Below, one piece after another: positions 1 to 5,984 of a stretch of 12,385 nucleotides of DNA (within the stretch, counting starts at the first letter, position 1; every line of letters begins with the position of its first letter). Location of the stretch: assembly GCA_030630585.1 (NCBI GenBank), contig DAOVMU010000020.1, positions 1-12,385 of the forward strand. The letters are read 5' to 3'. A model generated the notes under the pieces. That model worked only from the letters and a program-made list of their open reading frames with translations. It did no database searches and had not been told where the DNA came from. The stretch comes from Candidatus Bathyarchaeota archaeon (GTDB taxonomy: Archaea; Thermoproteota; Bathyarchaeia; Bathyarchaeales; Bathycorpusculaceae). The position numbers were made by a program, and so were the translations under genes.

Positions 1-267
1 CTTACGTTCAGCCTCAAGCCTGGTCACCAAATCCTCCAGTGCATCTTGAAAACCCTTAAGATCCTCCTCAGCCGTTTCAAGCATTTCTTGAGGATTTGTG
101 TCAAGCAACTCACAAACCCTACCCAACCTTCTAACAGCCACTTCAGCCGTGATGGGACTCCCCCTAGCAAGGTTAGTGTGCCAACGAACAAACGTGGGGT
201 ATTTCTCAAAAGCCGCATACTTAAGTCGGCGCGGGTGAGAGCGAGCACCTGAATCTTTTTTAGACAT
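1..267 (-). CDS. Tyrosine recombinase/phage-type integrase, N-terminal part (runs off the left edge)
   Basis: An open minus-strand frame of 89 codons starts at an ATG (265-267) and is still open at base 1, so only the N-terminus is visible. The protein begins MSKKDSGARSHPRR and continues with a helical region containing YPTFVRWHTNLARGSP, RRLGRVCELL and an acidic stretch ending in LVTRLEAERK. This is the style of the SAM-like core-binding domain that precedes the catalytic domain in archaeal tyrosine recombinases. The catalytic R-H-R-Y residues would lie outside the window, so activity cannot be judged. The gene points away from tRNA-Arg, whose 3' end is 51 bases upstream, as expected for an integrated element extending to the left. 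A TATA-like box at 292-300 would give a nearly leaderless transcript. A non-integrase helical DNA-binding protein is the main alternative. Confidence 0.62.
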   Translation of the reverse strand, partial: MSKKDSGARSHPRRLKYAAFEKYPTFVRWHTNLARGSPITAEVAVRRLGRVCELLDTNPQEMLETAEEDLKGFQDALEDLVTRLEAERK

Positions 268-291
268 AAATAAATCTATAAGAATGGGCGT

Positions 292-300
292 TAATAAAAG
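292..300 (-). promoter_or_regulatory. TATA-like box of the integrase gene
   Basis: On the minus strand this reads CTTTTATTA, 25 to 33 bases before the integrase ATG. That spacing suits an archaeal promoter with a very short or absent leader. No ribosome binding site is evident directly before the ATG, which agrees with a leaderless transcript. The assignment rests on pattern and spacing only. Confidence 0.35.
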
Positions 301-311
301 TATCTGCACCT

Positions 312-316
312 AAAAA
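312..316 (-). terminator. T-run downstream of tRNA-Arg
   Basis: The minus strand carries TTTTT two bases after the encoded CCA of tRNA-Arg. Short T-runs directly after tRNA genes are common archaeal terminators. It sits just upstream of the presumed integrase promoter. Confidence 0.35.
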
Positions 317-317
317 G

Positions 318-396
318 TGGCGGGCCCGAGGGGATTTGAACCCCCGGTCTCCGGCTCCGAAGGCCAGCGCCTTAATCCAGACTAGGCTACGGGCCC
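318..396 (-). tRNA. tRNA-Arg (anticodon TCG), CCA encoded
   Basis: The minus strand folds into a complete cloverleaf. The acceptor GGGCCCG pairs with CGGGCCC, followed by discriminator G and an encoded CCA (318-320). The D arm is GCC/GGC, and the anticodon stem-loop is CTGGC-CTTCGGA-GCCGG with anticodon TCG. The T arm is GGGGG-TTCAAAT-CCCC(T). No intron is needed to close the fold. A TATA-like AATTAAAA lies at 419-426, about 26 bases before the 5' end, and a short T-run follows the 3' end at 312-316. The 3' end faces the integrase gene, making this a candidate attachment site. Confidence 0.95.
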
Positions 397-418
397 AAAA
401 TACAAGTAGCAACGAAAC

Positions 419-426
419 AATTAAAA
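419..426 (-). promoter_or_regulatory. TATA-like box of tRNA-Arg
   Basis: AATTAAAA on the plus strand reads TTTTAATT on the minus strand. It is centred about 26 bases upstream of the tRNA-Arg 5' end at 396, the usual archaeal TATA to start distance. Confidence 0.4.
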
Positions 427-481
427 GAGTTTCGAAAAATCCTTAAAAACAGTTAAGAATTTATAATATTCAGTGCCGCAA

Positions 482-559
482 GGGCCGGTAGCTCAGCTTG
501 GCTGGAGCGTTCGGCTGATAACCGAAAGGTCGAGAGTTCAAATCTCTCCCGGCCCACCA
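482..559 (+). tRNA. tRNA-Ile (anticodon GAT), CCA encoded
   Basis: The fold is a complete cloverleaf. The acceptor GGGCCGG pairs with CCGGCCC, then discriminator A and an encoded CCA (557-559). The D arm is GCTC/GAGC, the anticodon stem-loop TTCGG-CTGATAA-CCGAA with anticodon GAT, and the T arm GAGAG-TTCAAAT-CTCTC. No intron is present. AT-rich TATA-like sequence lies at 453-468. The gene is divergent from tRNA-Arg, with an 85-base intergenic region that holds both promoters. A short T-run (around 577-581) follows it. Confidence 0.95.
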
Positions 560-634
560 ATTCCAGAGCATCAATGAATTTTTGCATGTAGACTTACTAT
601 ATCACACTTCATTATAGTCGTTGGTAGTTTTCAG

Positions 635-1051
635 CTAGCGATAGGAGTTCAAGAAATCTCTAAATCGTGCTAGCCCTGCTTCAAGAATTTCAGTTCTGCA
701 GTCATAGCCAATTCTCAAGTATCCTTCCATTTCAAAACAGGAACCTGGAACAAGTAAAACCCCTTTCTTCCTAATAAGATCTAAACAAAGCTTTTCTGAT
801 TTCACATTAAGCCTATGCTTAAGAAAAGCAATACTTCCAGCGTTTGGAGGAACCCAGCCAATCAGCTGTTCACTTTTGACCCAGCGCTCAAGAATGAGTT
901 GATTGGCACGGAAGATTTCCAAGTAACCTTCTAAGATTTTATCTAGATGTTTCAAAGCCAAAGAGGCGAGCGCATCATCAACCAATCCGTTACTAATCGT
1001 CGTATAATCTCTATGACGCAAGCATTTTTCGATGATTTGTCTGTCAGCACG
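635..1051 (-). pseudogene. Class I/II PLP aminotransferase, C-terminal remnant
   Basis: The frame is open from a stop at 1052-1054 to the TAG at 635-637. Its 138 codons match only the C-terminal third of aspartate/aromatic-type aminotransferases. It opens with ADRQIIEKCL, RHRDYTTISNG and a helical DDALASLALKH segment. It ends with PPNAGSIAFLKH, KGVLLVPGSCFEMEG and YLRIGYD, where the arginine is the conserved substrate-carboxylate ligand of fold-type I enzymes. The large PLP-binding domain with the catalytic lysine (family length about 370-400 residues) is absent. The intact threonine dehydratase ends only 44 bases upstream, so the missing part was deleted rather than frameshifted. A TTG at 1019-1021 could start a 128-residue protein, but homology continues upstream of it, so it is not a natural start. 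This is a decayed gene unless the fragment was recruited for something else. Confidence 0.82.
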
Positions 1052-1094
1052 CTATCAAAGGCAAAGAAGCGCACGAACTAGTGAAAAACTCGTT

Positions 1095-2063
1095 TCAACT
1101 ATTCGTTTCTGAAGCTAGTATGCTTCGGAGCTGTTTTCCTTCGATGTTCCCTCCACTTATAACAGCAACTGATGTTTTTCCCTTGAACACATCATTGTTT
1201 TCTATTATTGCTGCAATCGCTGTTGCTGCTGCGCCCTCAACTATTTGCTTTTCTTTCTTCCAGAGTAGATAGATCGCTTTCCTTATTGTCCTCTCCTTAA
1301 CCAACAAGAAACTATCAACATAAGTTTGGACAATTCCAAACGTGATAGATCCCTTCTCAATACCTCCAAACAAGCCATCTGCGACCGACTCGCTCATTTC
1401 CACGTCAACTATTTTCCCAGCTTTCAACGATTCATACATAACCGGCGAAGCTTCGGATTGTACTCCTATAATGTTTACGCTCGGTTTGATGCTTTTCACG
1501 GCAAGGGTGATTCCTGAAATCAAGCCTCCACCACCCGTAGGCACTATTATTGAATCGACACCGGTGACATCCTCAAGAATTTCCAGTCCAATAGTTCCTT
1601 GTCCAGCAATAACGAATTTGTCGTTGTAAGGAGAGATATAGGTCAACCTTTCTTTTTTTGCTAGATCTATCGCTTTCTGCTCAGCTTCGTCGTAAACATT
1701 TCCGTACAGGAACAGTTCTACGTTGTACTTTCTAATCTTGTCAATTTTCACTTTCGGTGCGTTGCAAGGCACTACTATTTTTGCATGAATTTTCAGGTTT
1801 TCCGCGCTGATAGCAACTGCTAGACCGTGGTTTCCTGCGGATGCCGTAATAACCCCACGTTTCATTTGTTCAGCACTCAAATGCAACATCTTGTTAAAAG
1901 CTCCTCTTATCTTGAAAGAATTGGTTATCTGCATATTCTCAAGTTTCAGGTAGATTTCTCCGTTACAGAGACTGCTTAAGAATTGCGAATGCACTACGGG
2001 TGTCTTCTTGATCAAGTTCCCTATTGATTTCCTTGCGTCGTTTATGTCTTGCAGGTTTACCAT
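1095..2063 (-). CDS. ilvA: Threonine dehydratase (catabolic type, PLP fold-type II); serine racemase-like alternative
   Basis: This 322-residue enzyme would deaminate L-threonine to 2-oxobutanoate, feeding isoleucine synthesis or catabolism, and may also act on serine. Visible family marks are SFKIRGAF with the PLP-binding lysine (about residue 51), SAGNHGLAVA after it, the phosphate-binding glycine loop PTGGGGLISG in the middle, and VISGGNI near the C-terminus. There is no C-terminal ACT regulatory domain, so allosteric feedback by isoleucine is unlikely and the length suits the short, catabolic-type branch. The ATG at 2061-2063 is chosen because GGAG lies seven bases upstream. A TTG at 2108 would add 15 residues that do not look conserved and would overlap the divergent gene. 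The aminotransferase remnant follows downstream on the same strand. A serine racemase or serine deaminase role cannot be excluded by sequence. Confidence 0.9.
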   Translation of the reverse strand: MVNLQDINDARKSIGNLIKKTPVVHSQFLSSLCNGEIYLKLENMQITNSFKIRGAFNKMLHLSAEQMKRGVITASAGNHGLAVAISAENLKIHAKIVVPCNAPKVKIDKIRKYNVELFLYGNVYDEAEQKAIDLAKKERLTYISPYNDKFVIAGQGTIGLEILEDVTGVDSIIVPTGGGGLISGITLAVKSIKPSVNIIGVQSEASPVMYESLKAGKIVDVEMSESVADGLFGGIEKGSITFGIVQTYVDSFLLVKERTIRKAIYLLWKKEKQIVEGAAATAIAAIIENNDVFKGKTSVAVISGGNIEGKQLRSILASETNS

Positions 2064-2101
2064 ATCATAGCTCCATTGAAGCTGCAGGTCCTTGTTAGCT
2101 G

Positions 2102-3337
2102 GTGACAATAGTTCAAGAAGTCATACACGCGATAAAAGTTTTAATTCTCAGAAGTGTCTTAGTCTTAGCTGAGTGTGGAAAAATCAAAGGCAAAATCAGT
2201 AATGTAGGATATGTCAACAGGATCAGAGACAATCTTTTGAGAATTAAGAGAAGAGAACTCTTACCATTGTATGAAAATTTAAAATCAGCCAACTGTGTTG
2301 TCTGCGGAGGATCTGGTCGGTCACTACACTCCTTGAACGCTGCGATGAGTCAACTCGCAGTGAGTCAGATAGGATGGAGAAACAAGGTTGTGTTGACTCC
2401 TGACGATCCAGGCTTTCCTGGAAAAAACATGTACGATGCGGCTACTGAGCTTGAGAGACGATATAAAAAAACCTTGCTCTTGATTAACTCTGGCAGTGGC
2501 CTTTCTGATGACCCCCTAACAATGGTGCAAGATTTGGAGAGATATATTGAAGACAAGAAAACATCACGGTTTTCTGTAGGGCTTATAACCTCCAGTTCGA
2601 ACTCGCCGATAGCCCAGACAGTTCGTAAACACGGACACGTAGTTCACTTGAAAGGAAGAGGAAGATTGAAGCCCTCCTTTGAATACAGCGAAATAGGCAT
2701 CATGGGTGACATGTTCGAGCTTGGACGCCTACTCATTTTGTGCATGATGAATGAAGAAGTTTTCCGAAATCTAGATGTGAACGAAGTGTTTAAACTCTGC
2801 GAGGAAGAATTGGCCAAGCTAGGTTCCATAATCGACTCGAATGTAGAGTCAGAGACTTACACGCGCCTCGTTGATATACTAGAAAGACGCACCAACGTGT
2901 TTCTAGGTGGCAAGGGAACAGCAAACGAGATCGTCAAGATGACAGCTGTGAGACTTTTTCACATCAAAGGATTCCTAGGAGACAACGTCTATATAGCCAG
3001 AGGCGTGAATGCTCCGCATCCAAGAGCTGGAGATCTCGAGATACTTGTGTCATTTTCCGGAGAAACTAAACCTGTTATTATCTGGCGCGACACCTTCAAA
3101 AAACTAAACGGAATAGTCCTGACCATCACGGGAACAAAAGGATCCACCTTAACCCAAAAATCAGATTTCCAAATAACCCTCGAAGAAGAAGCCAAACTGG
3201 GTCAACCTAGAAGGTTCTACATGAGAGCCGCATATGTACTGAGCCCATTACCAGTCAAACTGACTGAAAGACTAAGTGAAAGAGGGCTAAAGCTGCCAGA
3301 ATACATGATCAAATGGTACCACTCTGTCACGCAGTAG
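2102..3337 (+). CDS. Tandem SIS-domain (phosphosugar-binding) protein of unknown substrate
   Basis: The 411-residue protein carries two sugar-isomerase (SIS) domains. Domain 1 (about residues 62-185) has CVVCGGSGRSLHS, LLINSGSG and ITSSSNSPIAQ. Domain 2 (about 265-362) has NVFLGGKGTANEIVKM, ILVSFSGET and ITGTKGSTLTQKSD. The Ser/Thr-Gly loops are those that bind phosphosugars in 6-phospho-3-hexuloisomerase and GlmS-type isomerases. Two SIS units in one chain resemble isomerase-half or regulatory proteins, but it lacks a glutaminase or HTH domain, so the reaction is not predicted. The start is uncertain. The GTG at 2102 is the longest option, but its first 40 or so residues look unlike the family and contain an AT-rich promoter-like segment at 2131-2146. 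A TTG at 2237 begins just before the SIS fold. It is divergent from the threonine dehydratase gene. Confidence 0.8.
   Translation: MTIVQEVIHAIKVLILRSVLVLAECGKIKGKISNVGYVNRIRDNLLRIKRRELLPLYENLKSANCVVCGGSGRSLHSLNAAMSQLAVSQIGWRNKVVLTPDDPGFPGKNMYDAATELERRYKKTLLLINSGSGLSDDPLTMVQDLERYIEDKKTSRFSVGLITSSSNSPIAQTVRKHGHVVHLKGRGRLKPSFEYSEIGIMGDMFELGRLLILCMMNEEVFRNLDVNEVFKLCEEELAKLGSIIDSNVESETYTRLVDILERRTNVFLGGKGTANEIVKMTAVRLFHIKGFLGDNVYIARGVNAPHPRAGDLEILVSFSGETKPVIIWRDTFKKLNGIVLTITGTKGSTLTQKSDFQITLEEEAKLGQPRRFYMRAAYVLSPLPVKLTERLSERGLKLPEYMIKWYHSVTQ
2131..2146. promoter_or_regulatory. AT-rich TATA-like core between threonine dehydratase and SIS gene
   Basis: The segment GATAAAAGTTTTAATT can be read as a TATA box on either strand. 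On the minus strand it is about 70-80 bases before the threonine dehydratase ATG at 2063, leaving a roughly 40-base leader with its GGAG site. On the plus strand it would favour an SIS start downstream of the GTG at 2102. Only spacing and composition support it. Confidence 0.3.
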
Positions 3338-3666
3338 AACCACCACAACGTTTTGGCTGTCTGTTGCGGCTTCATGGAACCTTGCTCTTGGAGCACGCTT
3401 CTTTCTTTCCCAGTCCGAGCGTTTGAAATGAACGACGTCAAGATTTTCGGAAAGCAGAAAAAAATTACAGTTTTAGGGGGTTCAATGGGAAGTGTTTGGG
3501 ATAAAAGTTGAATCCTCTGTCACGTGGAGATATCTCCCACAAAACTCCTCCTTTTTTTATCTAATGAGTGGAGATCTTCTGGCGCACGCAAAGCGTTGAT
3601 TTCAGAAATGGGTACTCTCAAAAAAGGGTATGATAGGAAAACTGTGTTGTCTGTTTATTGTATCTC
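3338..3666. other. Intergenic stretch with weak coding remnants
   Basis: No convincing gene fills these 329 bases. A 27-codon frame at 3428-3511 encodes KKITVLGGSMGSVW near its end, faintly like the start of a Rossmann-fold NAD(P)-binding protein, but it stops at once. A near-perfect palindrome lies at 3524-3540 with a seven-T run after it (3552-3558). An overlapping 71-codon plus-strand frame at 3524-3739 has no recognisable protein character and runs into the regulator gene on the other strand. Confidence 0.5.
3524..3558 (+). terminator. Palindrome plus T7 run, possible terminator
   Basis: GTGGAGAT is followed directly by ATCTCCCAC (3524-3540), a dyad with one extra C. Eleven bases later is a run of seven T (3552-3558). 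T-runs end archaeal transcription, and the hairpin may help. It lies about 190 bases beyond the SIS gene stop, so it might serve that transcript. The palindrome could equally be a protein-binding site. Confidence 0.3.
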
Positions 3667-4047
3667 CTATGTGGTTAATGATTTTTTGGCTTGTTCTTTT
3701 AGTTCTCTAATCTTGTCTACCGTCGGCATGACTTTGTGAAAGAGATCTTTACGGGCTTGGATTCCCTCTTTGATAAAGAACGCTGCAGCTTCAGATCTGC
3801 TCTTAAAAGCTTCTACTTCAACTAGAGCATCAATCTGCTTGAGGTCATCATCGTTCAATCGAGTCATCACCACATTACCTCGACCTCCGAGATGTTTGCC
3901 TAATTTCATGAGAACCTTCTCTTTGACTTTTTCAGAATCTTCACCTTCAGGACAAAGCATCTTTATAACGTATTTTTGTGGTTTTCCAGATTCACTTTCG
4001 CAGCACGCGTCTAGATCTTCTTCGTCTACATCCTGTTTCTTATCCAT
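3667..4047 (-). CDS. Ribbon-helix-helix (CopG/Arc-type) DNA-binding protein
   Basis: The 126-residue protein has an acidic N-terminus with a CC pair (DLDACCESES) and a middle region with KMLCPEGEDSEKVKEKV. A ribbon-helix-helix unit follows at about residues 57-97: strand NVVMTRLND, helix DLKQIDALVEVEAF, turn KSRSEAAAFFI and KEGI. A basic, likely helical tail (RKDLFHKVMPTVDKIREL) completes it. Such proteins bind DNA as dimers through the paired strand and usually repress. The ATG at 4045-4047 is chosen because GGTGA lies seven bases upstream; a GTG at 4074 would add nine residues but removes that site from the leader. A TATA-like box (4106-4113) and a tandem heptamer between it and the start fit autoregulation. 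Whether the cysteines bind metal is unknown. The exact family is not recognised. Confidence 0.8.
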   Translation of the reverse strand: MDKKQDVDEEDLDACCESESGKPQKYVIKMLCPEGEDSEKVKEKVLMKLGKHLGGRGNVVMTRLNDDDLKQIDALVEVEAFKSRSEAAAFFIKEGIQARKDLFHKVMPTVDKIRELKEQAKKSLTT

Positions 4048-4088
4048 CAATCTCACCTTACTTACTTTCTTCACATATCACGTATTTT

Positions 4089-4102
4089 GTAATATGTAAT
4101 AC
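4089..4102. repeat. Tandem heptamer GTAATAT/GTAATAC, candidate operator
   Basis: Two head-to-tail copies, GTAATAT (4089-4095) and GTAATAC (4096-4102), lie between the regulator's TATA-like box and its expected transcription start. Ribbon-helix-helix dimers often bind short tandem or inverted repeats in this position, so occupancy would block initiation. This is inferred from position and repetition alone. Confidence 0.4.
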
Positions 4103-4105
4103 AGA

Positions 4106-4118
4106 TACTTAAATCTTT
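4106..4118 (-). promoter_or_regulatory. BRE/TATA-like promoter of the ribbon-helix-helix gene
   Basis: On the minus strand this reads AAAGA then TTTAAGTA, a purine-rich BRE-like element followed by a TATA-like box. Initiation is expected near 4083, giving a leader of about 35 bases that carries the GGTGA ribosome binding site. Confidence 0.45.
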
Positions 4119-4131
4119 CTGTGTCCACGCA

Positions 4132-4316
4132 CTAGTGAACTACTGTTACTTCTAGCTTTGAGAGATCGATTTCAATGCTGTCTCCAACCGTCACTGGAAG
4201 CAGCGAAGGAGGGTATTCCGGACAGCCCCACTAACACCTTCGAAGGTTTCGAAGTCCCATAATGCATTGCAAACATCACAAACCAAGTATTTTCCTTCAT
4301 CAATGTGCATGTTGAA
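4132..4316 (-). pseudogene. DUF2318-like Fe-S domain fragment, frameshifted
   Basis: In the frame shared with the ABC fragment, the sequence after the junction reads FNMHIDEGKYLVCDVC then ALWDFETFEGVSG. This matches the DUF2318 style, where a CxxC pair and an EGVSGGC-type motif hold the metal site. That frame then ends at a nonsense-like stop (TGA at 4191-4193). Shifting by one base at the G4 run (plus-strand C4, 4226-4229) restores GGCPEYPPSLLPVTVGDS and IEIDLSKLEVTVVH up to a TAG at 4132-4134, the expected C-terminus. One missing G in the run therefore explains the break; it may be a true mutation or a homopolymer sequencing error. Upstream metal-site cysteines are absent, so the domain is incomplete at its N-terminus too. 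Confidence 0.7.
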
Positions 4317-4865
4317 GCCGCCGCTCAGCTCAGCACGCTTGTGAAGCGCCCTATCAGCTAGTCCCACCTTGTCAAGTGCCTCTTCCGCCAAATCCCTGTG
4401 CTTGGCCATAGCTACGCCGGAAAGATATAGAGGAAGCATCACATTCTCTAAAGCAGTTAAGTAGGGTATCAACTCGATAGTTTGGAAGATGAAACCGATG
4501 TTCTCTCTTCTAAATTTCACCCTTTGACGAGATCTCATCTTGTAGATAGACTGACCATCAATCGTTACTTCGCCTTCCGTAGGTGTTAGTAGCGACCCAA
4601 TTGTGTAAAGAAGAGTTGACTTTCCACTTCCGCTGGGGCCCATTAGTGCCAAGAAATCGTCGTCTTCGACTTCGAGGTCCACATTATTTAGGGCGACAAC
4701 GCGCGCGCGTACTCTTGAACCACGCCTTTTTCTCAATTGCTCACTGGAAAGTAAGCTTAGATGTGGAAAAATTATGGAACTTCGAAAGTCAACATGTTGT
4801 ACGTCCCAACTCGATGGCTGAGAGGTTTGGAGCGTGAATGCTATATTACCGAGAATTAGTCTCAA
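4191..4865 (-). pseudogene. ABC transporter ATPase (LolD/MacB-like), truncated after the LSGG signature
   Basis: As read, the frame encodes 224 residues. Residues about 52-183 are a standard ABC ATPase of the lipoprotein/macrolide-export type: VVALNNVDLEV, Walker A GPSGSGKST (76-84), Q-loop at FQ (about 127-128), YLTALENVMLPLYL and LSGG (180-183). Right after LSGG the family should continue EQQRVAIARAL, with Walker B and the switch histidine; instead the sequence jumps to an unrelated DUF2318-like segment. ATP hydrolysis is therefore impossible. The first 45 or so residues (from TTG at 4863-4865) do not resemble an ABC N-terminus, so the 5' end is doubtful or rearranged as well. No permease gene lies nearby. 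A winged-helix gene ends 44 bases upstream on the same strand. Confidence 0.8.
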
Positions 4866-4909
4866 GAAGCACCCGAATGTTTGGATTTGTCAAGAAATAG
4901 TCGATTACG

Positions 4910-5167
4910 TTACCATAGTTTTTCCGCTAATTCCAATTTTGTGATGAAGTTGCATCCTTTCTCAGTTGTTTTAAAAAGTATTTTGTCATGCATCCTTCGT
5001 TTTGTTCTGAGGTTTTCAATTAAACCGTTCTTCGTCATTAAATCCAAATACTTTTGCACCTGAACATAACTAAGTCCAACTTCAGACATTAAGTGTGTTT
5101 TGCGTATTGGGAGCTTAGCTATCTTTAAGATAGCCATAGCTATATCATGTCTATCTCTTCTTCTCAA
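4910..5167 (-). CDS. Small winged-helix transcriptional regulator (archaeal HTH_45-like)
   Basis: The protein of 85 residues is one winged-helix unit. It begins RRRDRHDIAMAILKIAK, then has a helix-turn-helix KTHLMSEVGLSYVQVQKYL (about 23-41), LMTKNGLIE leading into the wing, and LFKTTEKGCNFITKL at the end. This order (basic start, KTHxM, LSY, YLDLL, GLI, YKTTEKG) is typical of the short archaeal regulators grouped with PF14947, which bind DNA as dimers; the ligands are mostly unknown. The start is a TTG (5165-5167) because no ATG or GTG lies between the upstream stop and the conserved RRR. A TATA-like ATTATAC sits about 28 bases before it, suggesting a short or absent leader. The broken ABC gene follows on the same strand, so it may have regulated that transporter before its loss. 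Confidence 0.8.
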   Translation of the reverse strand: MRRRDRHDIAMAILKIAKLPIRKTHLMSEVGLSYVQVQKYLDLMTKNGLIENLRTKRRMHDKILFKTTEKGCNFITKLELAEKLW

Positions 5168-5384
5168 ATCACTTCTCTCGCAGCACTATTTGTGTATAAT
5201 TTGAAGGCTCTTCTATATTTTTTGCGGATGAAAACTCCAACCGGATGTATCATATAATAAACTACTAGTCTATATGAATATCATCCAAGACGATTTTAAT
5301 AAGCTGTAACTTCTTCATTTCCTTATGTAGTTTAGACAGGTTGCAACAGCAGGTGCAGTAGAATAAGACTGTTCTATGGGAGCA

Positions 5385-5597
5385 TTAAGATAGCAATACC
5401 CGATACGAAACGCCAAAAAATGTTGAGAATGCAATCACAGGGTACAAGATACATACAGAAGCGGTTCTGGTTACAATATCCGGTATCTGAATTGATTTTT
5501 CGAGGGCACAAGTTATAACAGCTATTAGATAGAGTCCTAAAGCAATAAAGAAACAGGTTCTCAATAATTCAAGATGTTTCTTCATCATGGTTTTCAT
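5385..5597 (-). CDS. Small two-helix membrane protein, unknown function
   Basis: The frame encodes 70 residues (or 67 from an ATG at 5586-5588). A basic start MKTMMKKHLE is followed by one hydrophobic helix, CFFIALGLYLIAVITCAL (about 15-32), a polar loop EKSIQIPDIVTR, and a second helix VCILYPVIAFSTFFGVSY (about 48-65). Two segments joined by a short loop suggest a helical hairpin in the membrane with the lysine-rich N-terminus inside. The family is not recognised. GAAGG directly precedes the first ATG, too close to serve it, but is nine bases from the ATG at 5588, which may be the true start. A TATA-like TTTATAAAT (5663-5671) within an inverted repeat would drive it. Being short, it could still be a chance frame, but the composition is that of a real membrane protein. 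Confidence 0.55.
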   Translation of the reverse strand: MKTMMKKHLELLRTCFFIALGLYLIAVITCALEKSIQIPDIVTRTASVCILYPVIAFSTFFGVSYRVLLS

Positions 5598-5638
5598 CCT
5601 TCTTTTCCCACATTGATTAGTTTATCATCTGGGTTATA

Positions 5639-5684
5639 GGGGAGTACCTTTCCTAAATCTTCATTTATAAAGGAGATATTCCCC
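5639..5684. repeat. Imperfect inverted repeat overlapping a TATA box
   Basis: GGGGAGTACC at 5639-5648 faces GAGATATTCCCC at 5673-5684, and CCTAAAT (5652-5658) faces ATTTATAAAGG (5663-5673), around a four-base centre CTTC. The TATA-like element of the small membrane gene (5663-5671) lies inside the right arm. It could be an operator dyad or a hairpin at the transcript start; mismatches make a tight RNA stem uncertain. Confidence 0.35.
5663..5671 (-). promoter_or_regulatory. TATA-like box of the small membrane protein gene
   Basis: The minus strand reads TTTATAAAT, an excellent archaeal TATA match, about 70 bases before the start codon. Initiation near 5640 would leave a leader of about 45-50 bases ending in the GAAGG site. 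Confidence 0.45.
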
Positions 5685-5889
5685 ATTTCTGGGTTGGTTT
5701 CTTTGAATGTAGAATGTCGTTCTTCAAACTAACTAACCATAGGCCACGTCTTAGATGACAAACTTGTCCTTTAGGAAAAATCTAGCAGCCATTCTTTTTG
5801 AATGAAATGATGCTGTCTCAGCTTGTTGCTTAATATTTTAAACGAAATGCGAGTCTTCCAGCATCAAATGAAACAGAATTACATAAAAC

Positions 5890-5897
5890 TTAAATAT
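5890..5897 (+). promoter_or_regulatory. TATA-like box upstream of the Lrp-type gene
   Basis: TTAAATAT preceded by AAAAC resembles an archaeal TATA/BRE pair. Initiation would be near 5920, giving an unusually long leader to the ATG at 6077. No better TATA candidate was seen closer to the gene. Confidence 0.35.
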
Positions 5898-5963
5898 GTG
5901 TGAGTAAGTCATAACTTGTATAATGTGTGTCAGATGAAGGAATACGTAGATAATGAAAGCTTT

Positions 5964-5984
5964 CCTTTCTCCTTTCTCCTTTCT
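5964..5984 (+). repeat. Three tandem CCTTTCT heptamers in a pyrimidine tract
   Basis: Exact copies lie at 5964-5970, 5971-5977 and 5978-5984, within a nearly pure pyrimidine run from 5960 to 5989. It sits in the presumed leader of the Lrp-type gene, 93 bases before its ATG. A replication-slippage repeat or a protein-binding pyrimidine tract is equally possible. Confidence 0.6.

Noticed and set aside
24..252. Two complete overlapping frames on opposite strands near the left edge
   Set aside because: Both are shadows; the minus-strand frame from the ATG at 267, open to base 1, has integrase-like sequence and a suitable promoter.
3524..3739. 71-codon plus-strand frame
   Set aside because: It overlaps the 3' end of the ribbon-helix-helix gene on the other strand, has no ribosome binding site and no recognisable protein features.
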